A stretch of 11,047 bases of DNA, taken from positions 1 to 11,047 of the forward strand of contig CAYUJV010000096.1 in the NCBI GenBank assembly GCA_964445085.1, in the 5' to 3' direction. This document shows positions 1 through 6,147 of the stretch, piece after piece; within the stretch, counting starts at the first letter, position 1; each line of letters starts with the position of its first letter. The notes beneath the pieces are model-generated. The model saw nothing but the letters and a program-made list of their open reading frames with translations. It was not told the origin of the DNA and ran no database searches. Source of the stretch: Thiobacter sp964445085 (GTDB lineage: Bacteria > Pseudomonadota > Gammaproteobacteria > Burkholderiales > Thiobacteraceae). A program made the position numbers and the translations under genes.

Positions 1-661
1 TGTCGATGGCATACTGGATGGCCTTGCGGATCAGCCGCTCGCTGCCTTCGACCGACACCGGCTTGATGCCGATGGCGGAGCTCGCGGGGAAGCGGATCTT
101 CTTGCCGGCGCCCATTTCCTTGGACAGGAACTCGATCACCTTCTTCACCGCCTCGGTGCCGGCCTCCCATTCGATGCCGGCATAGATGTCCTCGGTATTC
201 TCGCGGAAGATGACCATGTCCACCTTCTCCGGCGCCTTCACCGGGCTGGGCACGCCCTGGAAATAGCGCACCGGGCGCAGGCAGACATAGAGATCGAGCA
301 GCTGGCGCAGCGCCACGTTGAGCGAGCGGATGCCGCCGGAAGTCGGGGTGGTGAGCGGGCCCTTGATCGACACCACGTAGTCGCGCGCGGCCTGCACCGT
401 CTCGTCCGGCAACCAGGTGTCACCGCCGTAGAGCCTGTTGGCCTTCTCGCCGGCGAACACCTCCATCCACTCGATGGCGCGCTTGCCGCCGTAGGCCTTG
501 GCGACCGCGGCATCCACCACCGCCTTCATCACCGGGGTGATGTCCACGCCGGTGCCGTCGCCCTCGATGAAGGGGATGATGGGCCGGTCCGGCACGTTGA
601 GGGAATAGTCGGCGTTGACGCTGATCTTCTGGCCCTGGGCCGGGACTTTGATGTGGCTCAT
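1..661 (-). CDS. icd: NADP-dependent isocitrate dehydrogenase, N-terminal part (gene runs off the left edge)
   Basis: Oxidative decarboxylation of isocitrate to 2-oxoglutarate with NADP, a cytoplasmic TCA-cycle enzyme. About 220 of the usual roughly 416 residues are present; the C-terminal half lies outside the window. Visible landmarks are IEGDGTG (residues 32-38), KGPLTTP (100-106) and GGIRSLNVALRQ (109-120). Ser113 in the last motif falls at the same number as the E. coli substrate-binding serine that AceK phosphorylates, so control by isocitrate dehydrogenase kinase is possible. The LRPVRYFQG and FRENTED segments follow. The ATG at 661 gives the standard MSHIKVP-type start; no strong ribosome binding site is seen. 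The gene is divergent from rluE across an 86-base gap holding a perfect palindrome. Identity is near certain; the phosphorylation is inferred from family knowledge. Confidence 0.97.
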   Translation of the reverse strand, partial: MSHIKVPAQGQKISVNADYSLNVPDRPIIPFIEGDGTGVDITPVMKAVVDAAVAKAYGGKRAIEWMEVFAGEKANRLYGGDTWLPDETVQAARDYVVSIKGPLTTPTSGGIRSLNVALRQLLDLYVCLRPVRYFQGVPSPVKAPEKVDMVIFRENTEDIYAGIEWEAGTEAVKKVIEFLSKEMGAGKKIRFPASSAIGIKPVSVEGSERLIRKAIQYAID

Positions 662-687
662 GCTGTTTTACCCGAATAAAAAATGGA

Positions 688-733
688 CAGGATTGAGCGG
701 ATTGCTCACGATTACGCAATCCGCTCAATCCTG
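688..733. repeat. Perfect 18-bp inverted repeat in the icd-rluE divergent region
   Basis: The arms at 688-705 and 716-733 are exact reverse complements (left arm CAGGATTGAGCGGATTGC) around a 10-base loop. On the minus strand the stem is followed, four bases later, by six T residues (683-678), so it resembles an intrinsic terminator pointing toward icd. That would place it just upstream of the icd start, where termination of its own message makes little sense. It may instead block transcription arriving from the right, act as a leader hairpin, or be a copy of a dispersed palindromic element. I see no convincing -35/-10 pair for either gene around it. Confidence 0.8.
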
Positions 734-747
734 CCGACTCAAGAACG

Positions 748-1377
748 ATGTCCCACCTGATCCTGCTCAACAAGCCTTACGGCGTGATCTGCCAGTTCAG
801 CGCGGACGACAGGCATCCCACGCTCAAGGACTACCTGCCGGTGCCCGGCGTCTATCCCGCCGGGCGCCTCGACACCGACAGCGAGGGGCTGGTTATTTTA
901 ACCGATGACGGCGCGCTCCAGCATCGCATCTCGGACCCGCGCCACAAGCTGCCCAAGACCTACTGGGTGCAGGTGGAAGGCATCCCGGACGAAGCGGCGC
1001 TGGACAGGCTGCGCCAGGGCGTCGATCTGGGCGAGTTCACCACCCTGCCCGCACTGGCGCAGCAAATCGACGAGCCGCCGGGCCTGTGGCCGCGCACGCC
1101 GCCGGTGCGCTTCCGCAAGGCGATTCCCACCAGCTGGATTGCCCTCACCCTGCGCGAGGGCAAGAACCGCCAGGTGCGGCGCATGACGGCGGCGGTGGGC
1201 CATCCCACCCTGCGCCTCATCCGCTGGGCGGTGGGGCCGTGGACGCTGGAGGGCCTGGCGCCCGGACAATGGCGCGATGTCGAACCGACGGTTCTCGCGG
1301 CCGCGCCACCGCGCCGCGTGCGGCAGGCCGCCATTAGAAACCCGGTTAGAAACCCGGCACGCAAGCCGGTAAAATAG
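748..1377 (+). CDS. rluE: 23S rRNA pseudouridine synthase, RluE type
   Basis: Belongs to the RsuA/RluB/RluE pseudouridine synthase family; E. coli RluE converts U2457 of 23S rRNA. The protein is 209 residues against 217 in E. coli and has no N-terminal S4 domain, as expected for RluE. Visible motifs are LNKPYGV (7-13), the catalytic GRLDTDSEGL (39-48, with Asp42 as the predicted nucleophile), and the EGKNRQVRRMTAAVGHPTLRL segment beginning near residue 137. The ATG at 748 gives the family-standard start next to LILLNKPYG; the upstream sequence has only a weak AAGAA as ribosome binding site. The last 25 or so residues form a basic tail containing a 12-base tandem duplication. RluE, rather than RluB or RsuA, is favoured by the position between icd and nudJ/mnmA, as in E. 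coli. Confidence 0.92.
   Translation: MSHLILLNKPYGVICQFSADDRHPTLKDYLPVPGVYPAGRLDTDSEGLVILTDDGALQHRISDPRHKLPKTYWVQVEGIPDEAALDRLRQGVDLGEFTTLPALAQQIDEPPGLWPRTPPVRFRKAIPTSWIALTLREGKNRQVRRMTAAVGHPTLRLIRWAVGPWTLEGLAPGQWRDVEPTVLAAAPPRRVRQAAIRNPVRNPARKPVK
1334..1357 (+). repeat. 12-bp perfect tandem duplication in the 3' end of rluE
   Basis: TTAGAAACCCGG occurs twice head to tail (1334-1345 and 1346-1357). It keeps the reading frame and adds RNPV/RNPA to the basic C-terminal tail, outside the catalytic domain. It is probably a replication-slippage product with little effect on function. Confidence 0.85.
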
Positions 1378-1402
1378 CCGCTTCCCATCGGGGCCATGAC
1401 CC

Positions 1403-2041
1403 ATGCCTGAGTGGCATCAACTGTTCAAGATCACCGTCGCGCTCCTCGCCATCGTCAATCCCTTCGGCGGCATTCCGATTTTCATCAGCGCCACCCAGGG
1501 CTGGAGCGCGCGCGACCGCAAACGCACTGCGCGCACCGTGGCGCTCACGGTGCTGGTGGTGCTGGCCCTGGCGGCCTTCACCGGCGACCAGCTGCTGCAG
1601 TTCTTCAACGTCAGCATCGGCTCCTTCCTGGTCGGCGGCGGCGTGCTGATTCTCCTGCTGGCGATCTCCATGCTACAAGCCAAGGAAAGCCCGATCCGGC
1701 AGACCCAGGAAGAGGCGGACGAAGTCGCCGACCGGCAGGCGGTCGGCGTCGTGCCCCTGGGCATTCCCCTGCTGGCGGGCCCCGGCGCCATCTCCAGCGT
1801 GATCATCGCGGCCCACCAGTTCCGCCAGGGCGACTTCCTGGGCCATGTGCTGCTGCTGATTCCCATCATCGCCGTCACCCTGGTGGTGTGGGGCGTGTTC
1901 CTGCTCGGCGGACGCATCTCGCGCCGCCTGGGCCGCACCGGCCTCAATATCGTCACGCGCCTGATGGGCCTGATTCTGGCGGCGATGGCGGTCGAGTTCA
2001 TCGCCCGCGGACTCGTCGAACTGTTCCCCAAACTTGCCTAG
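1403..2041 (+). CDS. MarC/UPF0056-family integral membrane protein
   Basis: A 212-residue inner-membrane protein of the MarC family (E. coli relatives MarC, YchE and YhgN), with about six predicted membrane segments. Family signatures visible are the N-terminal NPFGGIPIFI (about 20-29) and the central LLAGPGAIS (about 128-136), the two pseudo-repeat motifs of this family. Hydrophobic stretches are near residues 8-28, 46-66, 70-90, 119-140, 147-172 and 184-206. The charged loop between the third and fourth segments (KESPIRQTQEEADEVADRQ) is also typical. Despite the name, a role in antibiotic resistance is not supported for the E. coli founder, and the substrate is unknown. It starts 25 bases after rluE, ends 8 bases before nudJ, and is an insertion relative to the E. 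coli gene order. Confidence 0.88.
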   Translation: MPEWHQLFKITVALLAIVNPFGGIPIFISATQGWSARDRKRTARTVALTVLVVLALAAFTGDQLLQFFNVSIGSFLVGGGVLILLLAISMLQAKESPIRQTQEEADEVADRQAVGVVPLGIPLLAGPGAISSVIIAAHQFRQGDFLGHVLLLIPIIAVTLVVWGVFLLGGRISRRLGRTGLNIVTRLMGLILAAMAVEFIARGLVELFPKLA

Positions 2042-2049
2042 GCCATCCC

Positions 2050-2496
2050 ATGATCTGGAAACCCAACGTCACCGTCGCCGCCATCGTCGAACAGGAGGGC
2101 CGCTTCCTGCTGGTGGAGGAAGAGGCCGGCGGCGAGATCGTGCTCAACCAGCCGGCAGGCCACTGGGAGCAGGACGAGTCGCTGGTCCAGGGCGCCGCGC
2201 GCGAAGCCCTGGAGGAGACCGGCTACGACGTGCGCCCCACCGCGCTGGTGGGGATCTACCGCTGGCCGCACCCGAAACGCGAAATCACCTACCTGCGCTT
2301 CGCCTTTGCCGGCGAGATCACCGGCTTCGATCCGCAGCGCAAGCTGGACGAAGGCATCCTGCGCGCGGTCTGGCTCACGCCCGAGGAACTGCGCAGGGAC
2401 GCCGCGCGCCACCGCAGCCCGCTGGTGCTGCGCTGCGTCGAGGACTATCTGGCCGGCAAGCGCTATCCGCTCGACCTGCTAACCCATTTCGACTGA
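2050..2496 (+). CDS. nudJ: NUDIX hydrolase, NudJ-like phosphatase
   Basis: A 148-residue NUDIX hydrolase. E. coli NudJ hydrolyses thiamine pyrophosphate precursors and nucleoside di/triphosphates. The NUDIX box GX5EX7REUXEEXGU is complete: it begins at Gly37, REALEETGY ends it, and the paired glutamates supply metal ligands. The N-terminal strand WKPNVTVAAIV and the ITYLRFAF and LDEGILRAVWL segments also match NudJ. The ATG at 2050 lies 8 bases after the marC stop; reading further upstream would only continue through the marC gene in another frame. It is followed one base later by the next gene and then by mnmA, the same nudJ-mnmA neighbourhood as in E. coli, which supports the NudJ subgroup. 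Actual substrate preference cannot be read from the sequence. Confidence 0.9.
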   Translation: MIWKPNVTVAAIVEQEGRFLLVEEEAGGEIVLNQPAGHWEQDESLVQGAAREALEETGYDVRPTALVGIYRWPHPKREITYLRFAFAGEITGFDPQRKLDEGILRAVWLTPEELRRDAARHRSPLVLRCVEDYLAGKRYPLDLLTHFD

Positions 2497-2497
2497 C

Positions 2498-3043
2498 ATG
2501 CGCGTCCTGCTGTTCCTGCTGCTCGCCGTGCTGGCGTCGGCGGCCCGCGCCGACGACGAGGTCACCATCTGCTACAACTGGGGCTGTCATACCCACGCCC
2601 GGGTGGTGTTCGACGTCAACGACCTGCTGCGCGTCGGCGCGCTGTTCGACGACGTGAACACGCCGGCGCTGGAACGCGCCTCCATCCAGCTCGCCATCGG
2701 CATGATGGAGCGCATCGCCGGCGAGCAGACGCCGACCCGCAACGACCGCGGCGGCAACATCAACGACGACGGCGTGGACGGACGCATGGACTGCATCGAC
2801 CACTCCCACAACACCACCGCCTACCTGCGGCTGCTGGAGCGGCGCGGACTGCTCAAGTTCCACCGCGTGCTCGACCCGGTGGAGCGCGCGCCGTGGCTGC
2901 TCGACGTGCACTGGGCGGCGCGCATCGAGGAGCTGGACAGCGGCCAGCAATACGTCGTCGATTCCTGGTTCTTCGACAACGGCCAGCCGGCGGCCATCTT
3001 CACCCTGCAGGACTGGAAACACGGGGCGAGCCCCCATGGCTGA
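2498..3043 (+). CDS. Exported protein of unknown function with a possible Cys-His-Asp (transglutaminase-like) triad
   Basis: I do not recognise this 181-residue protein as a named family. Residues 1-18 are a clear signal peptide (MRVLLFLLLAVLASAARA, likely cleaved after ARA), so the mature protein should be periplasmic or secreted. After cleavage there are three cysteines: C25 and C30 (CYNWGC) and C99. A loop at 82-98 is rich in Asp, Asn and Gly (NDRGGNINDDGVDGRMD) and could bind Ca2+. C99 starts a likely helix (DCIDHSHNTTAYL); H138 lies in VHWAARI and D155 in QYVVDSWF. This order and spacing resembles papain-fold transglutaminase-like enzymes, which is inference only. The gene starts one base after nudJ and overlaps mnmA by 8 bases, so it is translationally embedded in that operon. 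Confidence 0.85.
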   Translation: MRVLLFLLLAVLASAARADDEVTICYNWGCHTHARVVFDVNDLLRVGALFDDVNTPALERASIQLAIGMMERIAGEQTPTRNDRGGNINDDGVDGRMDCIDHSHNTTAYLRLLERRGLLKFHRVLDPVERAPWLLDVHWAARIEELDSGQQYVVDSWFFDNGQPAAIFTLQDWKHGASPHG

Positions 3044-4088
3044 GCGCATCGTCGTGGGCATGTCCGGCGGCGTGGATTCGTCGGTCGCCGCCCTGCTGCT
3101 GAAGCGGCAGGGCTATGACGTGGTCGGCCTGTTCATGCGCAACTGGGAGGACGACGCGGAATGCCCGGCCAAGCAGGACTTCCTCGACGTGCTGGCGGTG
3201 GCCGACGTCATCGGCATCGAGGTCGAGGCGGTCAACTTCGCCCGGGAATACAAGGAGCGGGTGTTCAGCTATTTTCTGCGCGAATACCAGGCGGGGCGCA
3301 CGCCCAACCCGGCCGGGCGGTGCACCGCCGAGATCAAGTTCAAGGCCTTCCTCGACCATGCCCTGAGCCTGGGCGCGACGAAGATCGCCACCGGCCACTA
3401 CGCCGCGCTGCGCGAGCGCGCCGGCCGCCACGAGCTGGTGAAGGCGAAGGATGCCTCGAAGGACCAAACCTACTTTCTTTATCGCCTCAACCAGGCGCAG
3501 CTGGCGAAGAGCCTGTTTCCGCTGGGCGGCCTGCTCAAGACCGAGGTGCGGGAGATCGCGCGCAATGCCGGCCTGCCCACCCACGCCAAGAAGGACAGCA
3601 CCGGCATCTGCTTCATCGGCGAGCGCGACTTCCGCGAATTCCTCTCGCGCTACCTGCCCAGGCAGCCGGGTGACATGGAGACGCCGGACGGCCGCCTCGT
3701 CGGCAGGCACGACGGCCTGATGTACTACACTCTCGGCCAGCGCCAGGGACTGGGCATCGGCGGCCAGGGCGAGCCCTGGTACGTGGCGGGCAAGGATCTG
3801 GAGCGCAACGTGCTCATCGTCGTCCAGGGCCATGACCACCCGCTGCTGCTGAAAAACACCCTCACCGCCCGCGACCTGAGCTGGATCGCCGGCACGCCGC
3901 CGGATGCCGCAGGCCGCTATGGCGCCAAAACCCGCTACCGCCAGCAGGATGCCGCCTGCCGCGTCGCGCAACTCGCCGGCGATCGGCTCGATCTGCATTT
4001 CGATGCGCCCCAGTGGGCGGTGACGCCGGGGCAGTCGGTGGTGCTGTACGACGGCGATGTCTGCCTCGGGGGCGGCATCATCCAGTAG
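3036..4088 (+). CDS. mnmA: tRNA-specific 2-thiouridylase MnmA
   Basis: Uses ATP and sulfur relayed through TusE to make the 2-thio group of mnm5s2U34 in tRNA for Lys, Glu and Gln, in the cytoplasm. The 350-residue length is close to E. coli (368). The PP-loop SGGVDSS is at 10-16. The two catalytic cysteines are C96 (PNPAGRCTAEIKFKAF) and C192 (DSTGICFIGERDF), 96 residues apart against 97 in E. coli (C102, C199). The C-terminal beta domain ends with VCLGGGIIQ. The residues flanking C96 are unusual: where the family normally has NPD(I/V)LCN, this protein reads NPAGRCT. The start overlaps the upstream gene by 8 bases, with GGGGCGAG as a possible ribosome binding site. Placement after nudJ agrees with E. 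coli. Confidence 0.96.
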   Translation: MAERIVVGMSGGVDSSVAALLLKRQGYDVVGLFMRNWEDDAECPAKQDFLDVLAVADVIGIEVEAVNFAREYKERVFSYFLREYQAGRTPNPAGRCTAEIKFKAFLDHALSLGATKIATGHYAALRERAGRHELVKAKDASKDQTYFLYRLNQAQLAKSLFPLGGLLKTEVREIARNAGLPTHAKKDSTGICFIGERDFREFLSRYLPRQPGDMETPDGRLVGRHDGLMYYTLGQRQGLGIGGQGEPWYVAGKDLERNVLIVVQGHDHPLLLKNTLTARDLSWIAGTPPDAAGRYGAKTRYRQQDAACRVAQLAGDRLDLHFDAPQWAVTPGQSVVLYDGDVCLGGGIIQ

Positions 4089-4089
4089 C

Positions 4090-4371
4090 ATGGCGCCGAT
4101 CAACACCGAGCCCGAGTGCTGGAACTGCCGGCATTTCGTGCGCGGCGAGGCACGCAAGCTGTGCACCCTGCACCAGGTCATCCTGCCCACCGAGAAGGGG
4201 CCGCACCTGATCTGCACGGCCTGGGCCCACGGCGCCGACGCCGCCCGCACCGTCACCTGGTGGCGGCGCCGCCATCTGCACGACGACGCCACCCTCTATC
4301 GCTACGTGCTCTACAGCAACGAGCCGCCGCAGCCGCTGGCGCGCTTCAGCAGCCTGCCACGCGCTTCCTAG
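4090..4371 (+). CDS. Small four-cysteine protein of unknown function
   Basis: A 93-residue cytoplasmic protein with no signal or membrane segment. Cysteines are at C10, C13, C25 and C42 in a CX2C-X11-C-X16-C arrangement (CWNCRHF, LCTLHQ, LICTAW), suggesting a structural zinc or Fe-S site. The central part TVTWWRRRHLHDD is rich in Trp, Arg and His. I do not recognise the family. The ATG at 4090 is preferred, one base after the mnmA stop; an in-frame ATG at 4057 would add a low-complexity Ser/Ala extension inside mnmA. The 3' end overlaps the convergent methyltransferase gene by 26 bases. It is probably co-transcribed with mnmA. Cysteine density and the tight junction argue for a real gene. Confidence 0.75.
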   Translation: MAPINTEPECWNCRHFVRGEARKLCTLHQVILPTEKGPHLICTAWAHGADAARTVTWWRRRHLHDDATLYRYVLYSNEPPQPLARFSSLPRAS

Positions 4372-4915
4372 CGCACAGCCGCTGCATCATCGCCGGCTTG
4401 GGCAGGGCTGCGTAGCCCTGCTCGAAACCGAGCACCTCCATGCCCGCGAAGGCCTCCAGCAGCTCGCTCCGCCGCAGCAGGAAGTCGGGATTGGACGGGC
4501 GGCCGTAGCGTTCGTTGCCTGCCATGAAGGTCTCGTAGATCAGCATGCCGCCCGGCGCCAGCGCCTCGATCAGCCGCGGAAACAGGGGACGGTGCAGATA
4601 GTTGGTGACGACGATGGCGTCGAAGGTTTCGCGCCGATAGGGCCAGGGTCCCGCCTCCAGGTCCGCCTCGCGGATCCGGATGCCCGGGCCGGCCAGTGCG
4701 CTCAGGGCGGCCACATCGCGATCCACGGCTTCCACCCGGTGGCCGTAGGTCGCCAGGTGGCGGGCATGGCGCCCGTGCCCGGCCGCGAGGTCGAGCACGC
4801 GGCACTCGGGCGGCAATTCGCGCGCCCAGCGCGCCACCCAGGGCGAGGCCGCCTCCGTCCCGCCCGCCGCGGATGCGATCCGCGCCGTCAGCGGTCGAGG
4901 CTTCGCGTCGCTCAC
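4346..4915 (-). CDS. Class I SAM-dependent methyltransferase (TehB-like fold)
   Basis: A 189-residue cytoplasmic methyltransferase of unknown substrate. Motif I is VLDLAAGHGRHARHLA (40-55), the strand-2 acidic residue is D65 in VEAVDRD, a further D occurs in IREADLE, and FDAIVVTNYLHRPLF gives motif IV. The EALAPGGMLIYETF segment is the usual post-motif III strand. Cofactor binding is therefore well supported; the substrate is not. Small methyltransferases of this kind are often annotated as tellurite-resistance TehB-like, but that function is not shown here. The start is GTG at 4915, 15 bases after the diguanylate cyclase stop, with GCGGGGCAG as the likely ribosome binding site. It is the last gene of a leftward operon and overlaps the convergent four-cysteine gene by 26 bases. 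Confidence 0.88.
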   Translation of the reverse strand: MSDAKPRPLTARIASAAGGTEAASPWVARWARELPPECRVLDLAAGHGRHARHLATYGHRVEAVDRDVAALSALAGPGIRIREADLEAGPWPYRRETFDAIVVTNYLHRPLFPRLIEALAPGGMLIYETFMAGNERYGRPSNPDFLLRRSELLEAFAGMEVLGFEQGYAALPKPAMMQRLCARKRVAGC

Positions 4916-4930
4916 CGGTGACTGCCCCGC

Positions 4931-6139
4931 TCAGTCGGCGACGGACAGGCTGTCCGCAGCGCGCCGCTGCGACTTGGACGCGTAGCAGGCCATGTCGGCG
5001 CGGTGGACCAGCTGCGCGCCATCGCCGGCCTCTGGGTCCACCGCGATCAGCCCCGCGCTGAGGCCGACCGACAGCGCATGGGGGCCCCAGGGCAGAGAAA
5101 AGGCCTCGACGCCCTGTTGCAGCCCCGCGACGATCCGCTCGCCCTCAGCGAGGTCGCAGTGGGGCAGCAGCAGGCCGAACTCGTCGCCGCCGAGGCGGGC
5201 CAGGGTATCGCCCTCACGGATGCGGCCCTCCATCAGCCGCGCCACCGCCACCAGCAGCTGGTCGCCGGCCTCGTGGCCGTGGCAGTCGTTCACCTGCTTG
5301 AAGCGGTCCAGGTCGAGGTAGGCGAGCATGTGTTGCGCGCCCTCCTCGCGCGCGCTGCGCATGAGCGCGGCGAGCTTGGTCTCGAAAACGCGCCGGTTGG
5401 GCAGGCCGGTCAGCGCGTCATGGGCTGCGGCCCAGGCGAGCCGTTCGGCGGCGTCCTCGGCGCGGCGCTTCTGCTCCACGAGCAAGGCCTCGTTGCGCGC
5501 CGAGCGCCGCGTCACGTACACGGCCGTGGCACCGGTCACCCCGAGCGTCGCCAGCGTGAGCAGCAGCATCAGCCCAAAGGTCTCGCGGTAGCGCCGATTG
5601 GCCTCGGCGAGCCTGCGCTGGGTTTCCGCACGTTCGATCCCCAGCATCGTGTCCAAGCGGTCGAGCAGCCGCGCCTCCAGGGGAATGATCTTCTGCTGGA
5701 TGAGCAGACTGGCCGCGGCATGGCGACCGGCAAAGATCAGCTCCACGGCCTGCCCGTGCAGCGCCTCGTCGGTGATGATGAGCATGCGCGTCTCCTCCCA
5801 CACGGCCCGCTCCGCCGGCGTGGGTGCAAGGGAGAGAAAGGTGTCGCGCGCCTGGACGAAGCGCACCGCGTCCGCTCCGTAGCGCATCCACTCCGCATCG
5901 CGCTCGAACGGGTCGGTCAGGAAGAACATGCTCTGCAGCCCCACCAGGCGGTCCCGCGCCACCATGCGCATCGCGTACACCGCCTCCGCGCGGCGAAACG
6001 TGCGGTTGGCGAGTTCGTCCAGTTGCCCGTTGATCTCGCTCAGCCGCGTGAGGCCGATGCCGAGCATCGCGACCATGAAAACGCCAACGCCGGCAAAGCC
6101 GGCGATGATGATGTGTCTGCTGGAGAGCCTGCCAGGCAT
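4931..6139 (-). CDS. Membrane-anchored diguanylate cyclase (4HB-like sensor plus GGDEF)
   Basis: Makes cyclic di-GMP from two GTP at the inner membrane. The 402-residue protein has a first membrane segment at 10-30, a mostly helical periplasmic region at 31-187 resembling four-helix-bundle chemoreceptor sensors, a second membrane segment at 188-209, a short charged linker with coiled-coil character (213-235), and a GGDEF domain from about 238. The domain shows HDALTGLPNRR, the metal-binding Asp in YLDLDRFKQVND, and an intact active site GGDEF at 317-321. An inhibitory site RxxD (R308, D311) lies exactly five residues before it, so product inhibition is likely. ATG at 6139 is chosen because it gives a proper membrane anchor and starts 8 bases after the upstream gene; the frame stays open further upstream only as a shadow of that gene. 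The signal sensed is unknown. Confidence 0.93.
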   Translation of the reverse strand: MPGRLSSRHIIIAGFAGVGVFMVAMLGIGLTRLSEINGQLDELANRTFRRAEAVYAMRMVARDRLVGLQSMFFLTDPFERDAEWMRYGADAVRFVQARDTFLSLAPTPAERAVWEETRMLIITDEALHGQAVELIFAGRHAAASLLIQQKIIPLEARLLDRLDTMLGIERAETQRRLAEANRRYRETFGLMLLLTLATLGVTGATAVYVTRRSARNEALLVEQKRRAEDAAERLAWAAAHDALTGLPNRRVFETKLAALMRSAREEGAQHMLAYLDLDRFKQVNDCHGHEAGDQLLVAVARLMEGRIREGDTLARLGGDEFGLLLPHCDLAEGERIVAGLQQGVEAFSLPWGPHALSVGLSAGLIAVDPEAGDGAQLVHRADMACYASKSQRRAADSLSVAD

Positions 6140-6147
6140 GGGCGGGC

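Noticed and set aside
1411..2496. A possible MarC-NUDIX fusion frame of 361 codons
   Set aside because: Only the last 148 residues are NUDIX. The upstream part is the wrong frame of marC and encodes nothing recognisable, so two separate genes explain it better.
3000..4292. Long minus-strand open frame opposite mnmA
   Set aside because: The translation has shadow-type composition and no motifs, and it spans parts of three genes on the other strand that are well supported.
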